The notes beneath the pieces are model-generated. The model ran no database searches and had not been told where the DNA came from. It worked only from the letters and a program-made list of their open reading frames with translations. A DNA stretch of 64,000 nucleotides from Streptomyces sp. NBC_00236 (GTDB lineage Bacteria; Actinomycetota; Actinomycetes; Streptomycetales; Streptomycetaceae), in assembly GCF_036195045.1 (NCBI RefSeq), contig NZ_CP108100.1:5890001-5954000 (forward strand), given 5' to 3'. Position numbers and translations under genes: made by a program. Below are positions 14,434 through 23,899 of the stretch, in pieces. Position 1 is the stretch's first letter. Every line of letters starts with the position of its first letter.

Positions 14434-15864
14434 TCAGTCGCGGACCTGGCCGCCCACGTGGTGCACGCGCACCATGTTGGTCGTGCCGGGGATGCCGGGA
14501 GGCGAGCCGGCCGTGATGACCATCGTGTCGCCGTTGCTGTAGCGGTTCAGCTTCAGCAGCTCCGCGTCGACCAGGTCCACCATCGCGTCCGTGTTGTCCA
14601 CGTGCGGGACCACGTAGGCCTCGACGCCCCAGCTGAGGGCCAGCTGGTTGCGGGTCGACTCGTCCGTGGTGAAGGCGAGGATGGGCTGGGCCGCGCGGTA
14701 GCGGGAGAGGCGGCGGGCGGTGTCGCCGGACTTGGTGAAGGCGACCAGGGCCTCACCGTTCAGGAAGTCCGCGATCTCGCAGGCCGCGCGGGCCACCGAA
14801 CCGCCCTGGGTGCGGGGCTTCTTGCCCGGCACCAGCGGCTGGAGGCCCTTGGAGAGCAGCTCCTCCTCGGCGGCGACGACGATCTTCGACATCGTCTTGA
14901 CCGTCTCGATCGGGTACGCGCCCACCGAGGACTCGGCGGAGAGCATGACCGCGTCCGCGCCGTCCAGGATCGCGTTGGCGACGTCGGACGCCTCGGCGCG
15001 GGTCGGGCGCGAGTTGGTGATCATCGACTCCATCATCTGGGTCGCCACGATCACCGGCTTGGCGTTGCGCCGGCACAGCTCCACCAGGCGCTTCTGCACC
15101 ATCGGGACCTTCTCCAGCGGGTACTCGACCGCGAGGTCGCCACGGGCGACCATCACACCGTCGAACGCCGCGACGACGCCCTCCATGTTCTCGACGGCCT
15201 GCGGCTTCTCGACCTTGGCGATGACGGGGACCCGGCGGCCCTCCTCGTCCATGATCTTGTGGACGTCCTTGACGTCGCTCGCGTCCCGCACGAAGGAGAG
15301 CGCGACCAGGTCGCAGCCCATCTTCAGGGCGAAGCGCAGGTCGTCGATGTCCTTCTCGGACAGGGCCGGGACGTTGACCGCCGCACCCGGCAGGTTGATG
15401 CCCTTGTGGTCGGAGATCACCCCGCCCTCGATGACGATGGTGTGGACGCGGGGGCCGTCCACGGAGACGACCTTCAGCTCGACGTTGCCGTCGTTGATCA
15501 GGATCGGGTCGCCCTTGGCGACGTCGCCGGGCAGACCCTTGTAGGTCGTGCCGCAGATCGACTTGTCCCCGGGGACGTCCTCGGCGGTGATGACGAACTC
15601 GTCCCCGCGGACCAGCTCGACCGGGCCCTCGGCGAACTTGGCGAGGCGGATCTTCGGGCCCTGGAGGTCGGCGAGCACGCCGACCGCCCGCCCGGTCTCG
15701 GCGGCGGCCTTGCGGACCCGGTCGTAACGACCCTGGTGCTCCGCGTGGGAACCGTGACTGAAGTTGAATCGGGCCACGCTCATGCCGGCCTCGATCAGAG
15801 CGACGAGCTGCTCATGGGAGTCGACGGCGGGACCGAGGGTGCAGACGATTTTGGAACGGCGCAT
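14434..15864 (-). CDS. pyk: Pyruvate kinase
   Basis: Encodes 476 residues. It converts phosphoenolpyruvate and ADP to pyruvate and ATP, the last step of glycolysis, in the cytoplasm. Visible signatures are KIVCTLGPA at the N-terminus, MSVARFNFSHGSH, the substrate/Mg loop ADLQGPKIR, the active-site lysine motif VIAKVEKPQ, and MVARGDLAVE with the ATQMMESM segment; the C-terminal allosteric domain follows from about 350. Length is normal. It lies leftward after pta and ackA, 74 bp downstream, and convergent with the envelope cassette. Streptomyces carry two pyruvate kinases; this locus corresponds to Pyk2. Confidence 0.97.
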   Translation of the reverse strand: MRRSKIVCTLGPAVDSHEQLVALIEAGMSVARFNFSHGSHAEHQGRYDRVRKAAAETGRAVGVLADLQGPKIRLAKFAEGPVELVRGDEFVITAEDVPGDKSICGTTYKGLPGDVAKGDPILINDGNVELKVVSVDGPRVHTIVIEGGVISDHKGINLPGAAVNVPALSEKDIDDLRFALKMGCDLVALSFVRDASDVKDVHKIMDEEGRRVPVIAKVEKPQAVENMEGVVAAFDGVMVARGDLAVEYPLEKVPMVQKRLVELCRRNAKPVIVATQMMESMITNSRPTRAEASDVANAILDGADAVMLSAESSVGAYPIETVKTMSKIVVAAEEELLSKGLQPLVPGKKPRTQGGSVARAACEIADFLNGEALVAFTKSGDTARRLSRYRAAQPILAFTTDESTRNQLALSWGVEAYVVPHVDNTDAMVDLVDAELLKLNRYSNGDTMVITAGSPPGIPGTTNMVRVHHVGGQVRD

Positions 15865-15938
15865 GAGGCGGATCCTATCGGTTTGTTTCGCTGCGGAATA
15901 TTCCGTCTGGTGGAAGATACAAAGGGGCGCGGGGGTGC

Positions 15939-17174
15939 TCAGTTGTCGACCAGTGCGAAGGTCTGGCCGGCGATCTCCAGCTCCTCGTCCGTCGGCACCA
16001 CGGCGACCGCGACCCGTGCGTAGTTCGGCGAGATCAGCCGGGGTTCGCCGGACCGTACGGCGTTGAGATCCGCGTCCACCGCCAGGCCCAGTTCCTCCAG
16101 GCCGGCGATGGCAGCCTCGCGTACGGGAGCCGAGTTCTCACCCACCCCCGCCGTGAACACCACGGCGTCCACCCGGCCGAGCACCGCCGAATAGGCGCCG
16201 ATGTACTTCTTCAGCCGGTGCACGTAGATGTCGAAGGCGAGCGCCGCCCGCTCGTCGCCCTCGTCGACCCGGCGCCTGATTTCCCGCATGTCGTTGTCGC
16301 CGCAGAGGCCGACCAGACCGCTCTTCTTGTTGAGAAGCACATCGATCTCGTCGGCCGACATGCCCGCCACCCGCTTGAGGTGGAAGGTGACCGCCGGATC
16401 GATGTCCCCGGAACGCGTACCCATGACCAGCCCCTCCAAGGGGGTCAGTCCCATCGAGGTCTCCACGCACCGGCCGCCCGCCACCGCTGAGGCGGAGGCG
16501 CCGTTGCCCAGGTGCAGCACGATGACGTTGACGTCCTCGGGGGCGCTGCCCAGCAGCTCGGCCGCCTTGCGGGAGACGTACGCGTGCGAGGTGCCGTGGA
16601 AGCCGTAGCGGCGGATCCGGTGGGCGTCCGCCGTCTCCACGTCGATCGCGTACCGCGCCGCGTACTCCGGCATCGTCGTGTGGAACGCGGTGTCGAAGAC
16701 CGCCACCTGCGGCAGGTCGGGGCGCAGCGCCTGGGCCGTGCGGATGCCGGTGATGTTCGCCGGGTTGTGCAGCGGCGCCACCGGCACCAGGCGCTCGATC
16801 TCCTTCAGCACCTCGTCCGTGATCACGGTCGGCTCGGTGAACCGAAGCCCGCCGTGCACCACCCGGTGGCCGATCGCCGCCAGTTCGGGGGAATCCAGCC
16901 CGAGCCCGTCGGCGGACAGTTCCTCGGCGGCCGCCTTGAGCGCCGCGTCGTGGTCGGCGATCCGGCCGGTGCGCTCCCGGGGCTCGCCGCCTCCGGCCAG
17001 CGGGGTGTGGACCAGCCGGGAGGTCTCCTCGCCGATCCGCTCGACCAGCCCGGACGCGAGCCGGGTGTGGTCGCGCATGTCGAGGAGCTGGTACTTCACG
17101 GAGGAGGAGCCGGAGTTGAGGACGAGCACCCGGCTCGGGCCCGTACCTGCTGCGGCGCCTTCGGTGGTGGTCAT
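15939..17174 (-). CDS. ackA: Acetate kinase
   Basis: Encodes 411 residues. It interconverts acetyl phosphate + ADP and acetate + ATP, working with the upstream phosphotransacetylase in acetate overflow and assimilation. Signatures: VLNSGSSSVKY (phosphate binding), GHRVVHGG, FDTAFH, RRYGFHGTSH with the catalytic His, HLGNGAS, MGTRSGDIDP and FTAGVGENS. ATG 17174 has GAGGAG about 11 nt upstream; the frame extends further left as Arg-rich sequence antisense-like to pta and is not coding. A GTG at 17186 overlaps the pta stop and is a possible coupled start. Confidence 0.96.
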   Translation of the reverse strand: MTTTEGAAAGTGPSRVLVLNSGSSSVKYQLLDMRDHTRLASGLVERIGEETSRLVHTPLAGGGEPRERTGRIADHDAALKAAAEELSADGLGLDSPELAAIGHRVVHGGLRFTEPTVITDEVLKEIERLVPVAPLHNPANITGIRTAQALRPDLPQVAVFDTAFHTTMPEYAARYAIDVETADAHRIRRYGFHGTSHAYVSRKAAELLGSAPEDVNVIVLHLGNGASASAVAGGRCVETSMGLTPLEGLVMGTRSGDIDPAVTFHLKRVAGMSADEIDVLLNKKSGLVGLCGDNDMREIRRRVDEGDERAALAFDIYVHRLKKYIGAYSAVLGRVDAVVFTAGVGENSAPVREAAIAGLEELGLAVDADLNAVRSGEPRLISPNYARVAVAVVPTDEELEIAGQTFALVDN

Positions 17175-17182
17175 GGTGCGGG

Positions 17183-19255
17183 TCACTCCTCGCCCTGTGC
17201 CTGGATCGCCGTAATGGCCACGGTATTGACGATGTCCTGGACGAGCGCGCCCCGGGACAGGTCGTTGACGGGTTTGCGCAGCCCCTGGAGGACCGGGCCG
17301 ACGGCCACGGCGCCCGCCGAGCGCTGCACGGCCTTGTAGGTGTTGTTGCCGGTGTTCAGGTCCGGGAAGATCAGGACCGTCGCCTGGCCCGCCACCTCGG
17401 AGCCGGGCAGTTTCGTCGCGGCGACGCTCGGCTCCACCGCGGCGTCGTACTGGATCGGGCCCTCGATCATCAGGTCGGGCCGGCTCGCGCGCACCCGGTC
17501 CGTCGCCTCGCGGACCTTGTCGACGTCGGCGCCCGACCCCGACGTGCCCGTCGAGTACGAGAGCATCGCGATCCGGGGTTCCACGCCGAAGCGGGCGGCG
17601 GTGACCGCGGACTGCACGGCGATGTCCGCGAGCTGCTCCGCGTTCGGGTCCGGGTTGACCGCGCAGTCGCCGTACACCAGGACCTTGTCGGCGAGGCACA
17701 TGAAGAAGACGGAGGAGACGATCGAGGCGTCCGGTTTGGTCTTGATGATCTCGAACGCCGGGCGGATCGTCGCCGCCGTCGAGTGCACGGCCCCGGAGAC
17801 CATGCCGTCCGCGAGCCCTTCCTGGACCATCAGGGTGCCGAAGTAGTTGACGTCCGAGACGACGTCGTACGCGAGCTCGACCGTCACCCCGCGGTGGGCG
17901 CGCAGCTGCGCGTACCGCTCCGCGAAGGTCTGGCGCAGCTCGGAGGTCTGCGGGTCGATCAGCTGGGTGCTCGCCAGGTCGATGCCGAGGTCGGCGGCCT
18001 TCTTGCGGATCACGTCGGGATCGCCCAGCAGGGTGAGGTCGCAGACGTCGCGCCGCATCAGTACGTCGGCGGCGCGCAGCACCCGTTCCTCGGTGCCCTC
18101 GGGCAGCACCACCCGGCGCCGGTCCGCGCGGGCCTGCTCCAGCAGTTCGTGCTCGAACATCATCGGCGTGACCCGGCCGCTGCGGGCGACCGAGATCCGG
18201 TCGAGGAGTGCGGCCGTGTCGACATGTCGCTCGAAGAGTCCCAGGGCCGTCTCGGCCTTGCGCGGCGTCGCCGCGTTCAGCTTGCCCTCCAGGGCGAAGA
18301 GTTCCCCGGCCGTGGGGAAGGAGCCGCCGGCCACCGAGACGACCGGGGTGCCGGGCGCGAGGCGCGCGGCCAGCTTGAGTATCTCCTCGCCCGGCCGCTC
18401 GTTCAGCGTCAGCAGCACGCCCGCGATGGGCGGCGTACCGGCGCTGTGCGCGGCGAGCGAGCCGACCACCAGGTCGGAGCGGTCCCCGGGCGTCACCACC
18501 ATGCAGCCCGGCGTCAGTGCCTTCAGCAGGTTCGGCAGCATCGCACCGCCGAACACGAAGTCCAGCGCGTCCCGCGCAAGACCCGCGTCGTCGCCGAGCA
18601 GCACCGTGCCGTCCAGCGCCGCGGTGATCTGCGCGACCGTCGGCGCCGAGAGGGCCGGGTCGTCGGGCAGCACCGAGCAGGGCACCGGCAGCGTGGCCGA
18701 GAGCCGCTCCGCGATCACCTCGCGGTCCGCGGAGGCCACCCGGTTCACGATCATCGCCAGCACGTCGCAGCCGAGACCGGCGTACGCGCGGTACGCGTTG
18801 CGCGTCTCGGCCCGCACGGACTCCGCGTCCTGGTCCTGGCCGCCGACCACCGCGATCACCGAGGCGCCGAACTCGTTGGCGAGGCGGGCGTTCAGGGCCA
18901 GCTCGTCGGGGAGCTGGGTGGCGGCGAAGTCGGTGCCGAGGACGAGGACCACCTCGTAGTCCGCCGCCACCCGGTGGAAGCGCTCGACGAGCCGGGAGAC
19001 CAGCTCGTCGGTCCCCTGCTCCGCCTGGATCGCGGAGGCCTCGTGGTAGTCGAGGCCGTAGACGGTCCCCGGGTCCTGGGAGAGCCGGTAGCGGGCCCGC
19101 AGGAGTTCGAAGAGCCGGTCGGGGTCGTCGTGGACCAGGGGCCGGAACACCCCGACCCGGTCCACCTGACGCGTCAGGAGCTCCATGACTCCCAGATCGA
19201 CGACCTGGCGGCCGTCTCCCCGGTCGATCCCGGTCACGTACACGCTGCGCGTCAC
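17183..19255 (-). CDS. pta: Phosphate acetyltransferase, long form with DRTGG domain
   Basis: Encodes 690 residues. It interconverts acetyl-CoA + phosphate and acetyl phosphate + CoA. The N-terminal part (about 1-220) is a BioD-like P-loop-type domain, followed by a DRTGG regulatory domain (about 220-335) and the catalytic PTA domain (about 365-690) with VVLPEGTEERVLRAAD, the conserved loop SYSTGTSGSG and PDLNTGNNTYKAVQRSA. GTG 19255 follows GGGAG with 7-nt spacing. ackA begins just past its stop, so the two are one operon. Divergent from pfkA with a palindrome between them. Confidence 0.96.
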   Translation of the reverse strand: MTRSVYVTGIDRGDGRQVVDLGVMELLTRQVDRVGVFRPLVHDDPDRLFELLRARYRLSQDPGTVYGLDYHEASAIQAEQGTDELVSRLVERFHRVAADYEVVLVLGTDFAATQLPDELALNARLANEFGASVIAVVGGQDQDAESVRAETRNAYRAYAGLGCDVLAMIVNRVASADREVIAERLSATLPVPCSVLPDDPALSAPTVAQITAALDGTVLLGDDAGLARDALDFVFGGAMLPNLLKALTPGCMVVTPGDRSDLVVGSLAAHSAGTPPIAGVLLTLNERPGEEILKLAARLAPGTPVVSVAGGSFPTAGELFALEGKLNAATPRKAETALGLFERHVDTAALLDRISVARSGRVTPMMFEHELLEQARADRRRVVLPEGTEERVLRAADVLMRRDVCDLTLLGDPDVIRKKAADLGIDLASTQLIDPQTSELRQTFAERYAQLRAHRGVTVELAYDVVSDVNYFGTLMVQEGLADGMVSGAVHSTAATIRPAFEIIKTKPDASIVSSVFFMCLADKVLVYGDCAVNPDPNAEQLADIAVQSAVTAARFGVEPRIAMLSYSTGTSGSGADVDKVREATDRVRASRPDLMIEGPIQYDAAVEPSVAATKLPGSEVAGQATVLIFPDLNTGNNTYKAVQRSAGAVAVGPVLQGLRKPVNDLSRGALVQDIVNTVAITAIQAQGEE

Positions 19256-19302
19256 GCGTGCTCTCCCGTCATCTCTTGTCCGGTATGTTGTCCGGTTCGA
19301 GT

Positions 19303-19325
19303 GGTATCGCCTGTTTGACGATACC
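19303..19325. promoter_or_regulatory. Palindrome in the pta-pfkA divergent region
   Basis: GGTATCG (19303-19309) and CGATACC (19319-19325) flank a 9-bp spacer; just left of it TTGTCCGGT occurs twice (19277-19285 and 19289-19297 region). It lies between the pta start (19255) and pfkA start (19542), closer to pta, and may coordinate the two transcripts. Confidence 0.45.
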
Positions 19326-19541
19326 TGCGAGGGCCGAGAGGCCGCCCGCCGGGCGAAAGTCCCTGGTCGCAGCCGTCGTAACCACCGCCGGAGCCGGTCC
19401 GGCCGCCCATGGAGCAGCCGAAAGCGCGGGGTACGGACGTCACGTGGGACAATCGTCGTGACTCACGGTACGGGGGATCATGCCGTTGCCCCCGGCCCGT
19501 ACGGCATACGACGGGCCCCAGCGAGCAGGAGATACAGCACG

Positions 19542-20567
19542 ATGCGCATCGGAGTTCTCACCGCAGGCGGCGACTGCCCAGGCCTGAACGCAGTGATCCG
19601 CTCGGTCGTGCACCGTGCCGTGGTGGGTCACGGCGATGAGGTCATCGGCTTCGAGGACGGCTTCAAGGGCCTCCTCGACGGGCACTTCCGCCCCCTCGAC
19701 CTCAACGCGGTGAGCGGCATCCTCGCCCGCGGCGGCACCATCCTCGGCTCCGCCCGCCTGGAGCGCGACCGGCTGCGCGAAGCCGCGGAGAACTGTGCCG
19801 AGCTGAGCCGCCGTTACGGCATGGACGCACTGATTCCGATCGGCGGCGAGGGCACCCTCACGGCCGCCCGGATGCTGTCCGACGCGGGCATGCCCGTCGT
19901 CGGCGTCCCGAAGACCATCGACAACGACATCTCGGCCACCGACCGCACCTTCGGCTTCGACACCGCGGTGGGCGTCGCGACCGAGGCCATAGACCGGCTG
20001 AAGACCACGGCCGAGTCCCACCAGCGCGTCATGGTCGTCGAGGTGATGGGCCGCCACGCGGGCTGGATCGCGCTGGAGTCCGGCATGGCCGGCGGCGCGC
20101 ACGGCATCTGTCTGCCCGAGCGGCAGTTCCAGGTCGAGGACCTGGTCAAGATGGTCGAGGAACGCTTCGCACGCGGCAAGAAGTTCGCGGTCATCTGCGT
20201 CGCCGAGGGTGCGCACCCGGCCGAGGGCTCCATGCCGTACGCCAAGGGCGCGATCGACCAGTACGGCCACGAGCGCTTCCAGGGCATCGGCAACCGCCTG
20301 GCCGTCGAGCTGGAGACCCGGCTCGGCAAGGAGGCCCGCCCGGTCATCCTCGGCCACGTCCAGCGCGGCGGCACGCCGACCGCGTACGACAGGGTGCTCG
20401 CCACCCGCTTCGGCTGGCACGCGGTGGAGGCGGCGCACCGGGGTGACTTCGGGCGGATGACGGCCCTGCGCGGCAACGACATCGAGATGGTGCCGCTCGC
20501 CGACGCGGTCACCCAGCTCAAGACCGTGCCCGTGTCCCGCATGCACGAGGCCGAGTCGGTCTTCTGA
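19542..20567 (+). CDS. pfkA: ATP-dependent 6-phosphofructokinase
   Basis: Encodes 341 residues. It phosphorylates fructose 6-phosphate at the committed step of glycolysis. It begins MRIGVLTAGGDCPGLNAVIR. The phosphoryl-donor loop reads IPIGGEGTL, with Gly where pyrophosphate-dependent enzymes have Asp, so ATP is the donor, while VPKTIDND has the Lys typical of group III actinobacterial enzymes. MGRHAGWIAL and LGHVQRGGTPTAYDR complete the fructose 6-phosphate site. ATG 19542 has AGGAG upstream. Divergent from pta-ackA-pyk, so one locus couples the entry and overflow ends of glycolysis. Position corresponds to PfkA2 of Streptomyces. Confidence 0.96.
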   Translation: MRIGVLTAGGDCPGLNAVIRSVVHRAVVGHGDEVIGFEDGFKGLLDGHFRPLDLNAVSGILARGGTILGSARLERDRLREAAENCAELSRRYGMDALIPIGGEGTLTAARMLSDAGMPVVGVPKTIDNDISATDRTFGFDTAVGVATEAIDRLKTTAESHQRVMVVEVMGRHAGWIALESGMAGGAHGICLPERQFQVEDLVKMVEERFARGKKFAVICVAEGAHPAEGSMPYAKGAIDQYGHERFQGIGNRLAVELETRLGKEARPVILGHVQRGGTPTAYDRVLATRFGWHAVEAAHRGDFGRMTALRGNDIEMVPLADAVTQLKTVPVSRMHEAESVF

Positions 20568-20591
20568 GCCGGTACGGAGGGCGCGTGGTGA

Positions 20592-20609
20592 CCGCCGGGC
20601 CCCCGGCGG
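20592..20609. terminator. Compact hairpin between convergent pfkA and XRE gene
   Basis: CCGCCGGG (20592-20599) pairs with CCCGGCGG (20602-20609). The 2-nt loop is tight, so the top pairs will open. Confidence 0.45.
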
Positions 20610-20628
20610 CCGCCACCGCCCGAAGGCG

Positions 20629-21312
20629 CTACGCCTGAGCCGTCTCCCAGAACCGGTCCACGATCCCCACCAGGTACGCCCGGCCGGCGTCCCCGGTGGC
20701 GCCCGACGACTCCGTACCCGTACTGCTCCAGCTGAGCGTGGACACCATCAGCGCCTGGTAGTCCGCGTGCAGCCGCTCCAGCGAGCCCTGGACCTGTGAA
20801 CGGTCCAGGGGCGCGAGCTTCGCCACCGGTTTGACGTACGCCTGCCAGCGGGTCTTCACCGCGCTGCGCAGCAGCTCCGCCAGTTCCTCGTCGCGTCCGG
20901 AGACCGTCACGAACGCGGCGGGGCCGAGCCCCAGCGCCTCGCTGAGGGCGGCGGACTGGCGCTCGTTGCCCCGCCACCGGCCCGCCTCCTCCATCCGGAG
21001 ATACGCGGACGCGGAGATCCCCAGCTGCCCAGCCAGCTCCTCCGCGGTCATCTCCCGGGCGACCCGGTGCTCACGCAGCGTGCGGGCGGCGGTGAGGAGT
21101 TCGCCCGGCGCACACCACAACACACCTGCCAGGGCCGTGAGTTCGTACTCGGTGGGCCAGGCGAGTCCGCGCTCCCAGGCCGCGACCGTCTCGGCACTGA
21201 TCCGGAGGCCGTACTGGGCGCCGAGGCCGTAGGCGACATGGCCGGGAGCCATCCCCAGGGCCTCGCGCAGTCTGCGCGCGGCGGGGGCGTTGAAAGGCGG
21301 GGTGGGGTGCAC
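20629..21312 (-). CDS. XRE-type helix-turn-helix protein with two HTH-like segments
   Basis: Encodes 227 residues from GTG 21312 (a GTG at 21348 is possible but extends into non-conserved sequence). Two successive DNA-binding-like regions are visible: residues about 10-65 (ISAETVAAWERGLAWPTEYELTAL, split here) and about 75-125 (MTAEELAGQLGISASAYLRM). The C-terminal third is helical with Ser/Gly-rich patches. It resembles Streptomyces transcriptional regulators of unknown target next to pfkA. The palindromic GTGTGAACAC at 21349-21358 region precedes the start and may be its own site. Confidence 0.75.
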   Translation of the reverse strand: MHPTPPFNAPAARRLREALGMAPGHVAYGLGAQYGLRISAETVAAWERGLAWPTEYELTALAGVLWCAPGELLTAARTLREHRVAREMTAEELAGQLGISASAYLRMEEAGRWRGNERQSAALSEALGLGPAAFVTVSGRDEELAELLRSAVKTRWQAYVKPVAKLAPLDRSQVQGSLERLHADYQALMVSTLSWSSTGTESSGATGDAGRAYLVGIVDRFWETAQA

Positions 21313-21427
21313 GGCCCCACCGTAGGAGGTCAGAGGCGGTATGACCACGGTGTGTTCACACGATGACCACAGCTCATAGGAACCTCCAGACGGCCGGGCG
21401 GTCCGTTCCGAGCCGCTGAGTACCCGC

Positions 21428-22102
21428 TCAGCGCCCCTCCGCGAGCCACCGGTAGTGCAGTTCCGGGCGTCCGATCTGTCCGTACTGTGGACTGCGTACC
21501 GCCCGCCCGGCCGTCACCAGGTGTTCCAGGTAGCGGCGCGCGGTGATGCGCGAGATCCCGAGCTCCACCCCGGCCGCCGCCGCCGTCACCCCGTCCGGGG
21601 CCGCCCGGAGCACGCGGGTCACGGCCTCCAGGGTCGGGCTGCTGAGGCCCTTGGGCAGGCGGGCGGGCTGCGGGCTGCGCAGGGTGGCCAGCGCGCGGTC
21701 CACCTCGTCCTGGCCGCTCGCCTCACCGGCCGCCGCGCGGAACTCGGCGTACCGCACGAGCCGGTCGCGCAACGTGGCGAAGGTGAAGGGCTTCAGTACG
21801 TACTGCACGACGCCGAGCGAGACCCCCTCGCGGACCACGGCCAGATCGCGGGCCGAGGTCACCGCGATCACATCGGCCCCGTGCCCGGCCGCACGCAGCG
21901 AACGCAGCAGTTGCAGCCCGTGCCCGTCCGGCAGGTAGAGGTCCAGGAGCAGGAGGTCGACCGGGACACGGTCCAGGGCCCGCACCGCCTCGGCCCGGGA
22001 GTGCGCCACGGCCGCCACCGTGAACCCCGGGACGCGGTCCACGTACAGCTGATGGGCGTCGGCGGCGACGGGGTCGTCCTCGACGACCAGTACCTGGATC
22101 AC
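21428..22102 (-). CDS. CitB/DpiA-type response regulator
   Basis: Encodes 224 residues. The receiver domain (1-120) has the acidic pocket VVEDDP and phospho-acceptor Asp54 in LLLLDLYLPDG, with Thr and Lys in VTSARD and YVLKPF. The output part (about 150-224) is a CitB-like winged helix (LGISRITARRYLEHLV). GTG 22102 overlaps the kinase stop by 4 nt, so the pair is coupled. Such systems sense C4-dicarboxylates or citrate and switch on their transporter, which fits the divergent dicarboxylate carrier at 23900. Confidence 0.92.
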   Translation of the reverse strand: MIQVLVVEDDPVAADAHQLYVDRVPGFTVAAVAHSRAEAVRALDRVPVDLLLLDLYLPDGHGLQLLRSLRAAGHGADVIAVTSARDLAVVREGVSLGVVQYVLKPFTFATLRDRLVRYAEFRAAAGEASGQDEVDRALATLRSPQPARLPKGLSSPTLEAVTRVLRAAPDGVTAAAAGVELGISRITARRYLEHLVTAGRAVRSPQYGQIGRPELHYRWLAEGR

Positions 22103-23769
22103 GGGGTCCTCTCCTTCCGCGCACTGCCGCACGCAGCCAGCGGCAGCCGTACCGTGAACTCCGCGCCGCCGTCCGGCCCCTGCTCCAGCACCACCGCCCC
22201 GCCGTTGCGGTGCGCGGCCTGCCGGACGAGAGCCAGGCCGAGCCCGCGGCCCGCGCCGTGTGTCGACCAGCCGCGGCGGAACACCTCCGCGGCGTCGTCC
22301 GGTCCGACGCCCGCCCCGTTGTCGGCGACCCGCAGCAGGAGCTCCCCGTCGCCGGCGAGCGCGGTGACCGTGACGCGGGCGCGGGCCGGCCGTGGGCCGG
22401 TGCGCTGGGCGGGCACACCGCCACCGGTGTCGGGGCCCGTCACCGCCTCCGACGCCGCGTCCACCGCGTTGTCGATCAGATTGCCGAGGATGGTCACCAG
22501 ATCGCGCTGCGGCAGCGTCGCGGGCAGCGCCCCGTCGTCGATCAGACTGTCGTCCGCCAGCACCAGCTCCACCCCGCGCTCGTTCGCCTGCGCCGCCTTG
22601 CCGAGCAGCAGCGCCGCCAGCACCGGTTCGCCGACCGCGCCGACGACGCGATCGGTGAGCACCTGGGCCAGCTCCAGTTCCGCCGTGGCGAAGCCGACCG
22701 CCTCCTCCTCGCGGCCCAGCTCGATCAGCGAGACCACCGTGTGCAGCCGGTTCGCCGCCTCGTGCGCCTGCGAGCGCAGGGCCTGGGTGAACCCGCGCTC
22801 GGAGTCCAGCTCGCCGGACAGCGCCTGGAGTTCGGTGTGATCGCGCAGGGTGATGACGGTGCCGCGACGCTCCCCGCCCACCACCGGACGGGTGTTGACC
22901 ACGATCACCCGGTCCGCCGTCAGATGCACCTCGTCGACCCGCTCCTCGGAGGCGAGCAGCGCCCCGGTCAGCGGCGCGGGCAGATCGAGCTCGGCGACCC
23001 GGCGGCCGACCGTGCCGGGCGCCAGGCCGAGCAGTTCGCGGCCCGCGTCGTTGATCAGGGCGATCCTGCGCTGCCCGTCGAGCATCAGCAGTCCCTCGCG
23101 CACCGCGTGCAGCGTGGCCTCGTGGTAGTCGTGCATCCGGCTCAGTTCGGCGGCGTTCATCCCGTGGGTGTGCCGCCGCAGCCGGGCGTTGATCACGTAC
23201 GTGCCGAGGCCGCCGAGCGCCAGTGCCGCACCCGCCGCCAGCCCCAGCGCACCCAGCTGGGCCCGCACCTGCGAGGAGACCCGCTCCACCGTGATGCCCG
23301 CACTGACGAGGCCGACGATCCTGTCACCGTCCCGGATCGGTGTGACGACCCGTATCGAGGGGCCGAGCGTGCCGGTGTACGTCTCCGAGAACGTCTCGCC
23401 GCGCAGGGCCCGTGCGGTGTGGCCGAGGAAGCTCTCGCCGATCCGCTCGGTGTGCGGGTGCGTCCAGCGGACCCTGTGCGGATCCATGATGGTGACGAAC
23501 GCGATCCCGGTGTCCTTGCGGACCTGCTCCGCGTACGGCTGCAGCACCGCCGACGGGTCCGGGGTGCGGATCGCCTCCCGTACCGACGGCGCACCCGCGA
23601 TCGCCAGCGCGGCCGTCCGCACCTGCCGGGTCGCGGTCTCCTTGGCCTGGGAGCTGCCGGAGACGTAGGCGAAGAAGGCGCACCCCGCCACCACGGCCGC
23701 GACCAGCACCACCTGCATGGCGAAGAGCTGGCCCGCGAGGCTGCGCGGGCGGGTACGGGGGAAACGCAT
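22099..23769 (-). CDS. CitA/DcuS-type sensor histidine kinase
   Basis: Encodes 556 residues from ATG 23769; the frame extends upstream to 24120 across the divergent transporter and is not coding there. It has a membrane segment (about 17-37), an extracytoplasmic PAS-like sensor (about 40-170) with GIAFVTIMDPHRVRWTHPH typical of dicarboxylate/citrate sensors, a second membrane segment (about 180-202), a cytoplasmic PAS domain (about 220-325), the His box RSQAHEAANRLHTVVSLIEL, and an ATPase domain with DNAVDAA and DNGAGVG. The strict sensor family predicts a C4-dicarboxylate or citrate ligand. GGGGAG touches the ATG, an unusually short spacing. Confidence 0.92.
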   Translation of the reverse strand: MRFPRTRPRSLAGQLFAMQVVLVAAVVAGCAFFAYVSGSSQAKETATRQVRTAALAIAGAPSVREAIRTPDPSAVLQPYAEQVRKDTGIAFVTIMDPHRVRWTHPHTERIGESFLGHTARALRGETFSETYTGTLGPSIRVVTPIRDGDRIVGLVSAGITVERVSSQVRAQLGALGLAAGAALALGGLGTYVINARLRRHTHGMNAAELSRMHDYHEATLHAVREGLLMLDGQRRIALINDAGRELLGLAPGTVGRRVAELDLPAPLTGALLASEERVDEVHLTADRVIVVNTRPVVGGERRGTVITLRDHTELQALSGELDSERGFTQALRSQAHEAANRLHTVVSLIELGREEEAVGFATAELELAQVLTDRVVGAVGEPVLAALLLGKAAQANERGVELVLADDSLIDDGALPATLPQRDLVTILGNLIDNAVDAASEAVTGPDTGGGVPAQRTGPRPARARVTVTALAGDGELLLRVADNGAGVGPDDAAEVFRRGWSTHGAGRGLGLALVRQAAHRNGGAVVLEQGPDGGAEFTVRLPLAACGSARKERTP

Positions 23770-23899
23770 CTCCCCAGTCTGCCTGGCCGAAAACCTATGA
23801 ACGAAACGCACGTAAGGGTGACCGGCGTCACAAGGGGCGGGATAGTCACCGGGGCCCCCAGGGACGGGGGAGTGACAAGGACGAGCCGAGGAGACCCCC

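Noticed and set aside
17175..17699. Upstream extension of the acetate kinase frame
   Set aside because: The extension overlaps pta in another frame, is Arg/Gly-rich, and the known start MTTTEG-type leader with a ribosome site lies at 17174.
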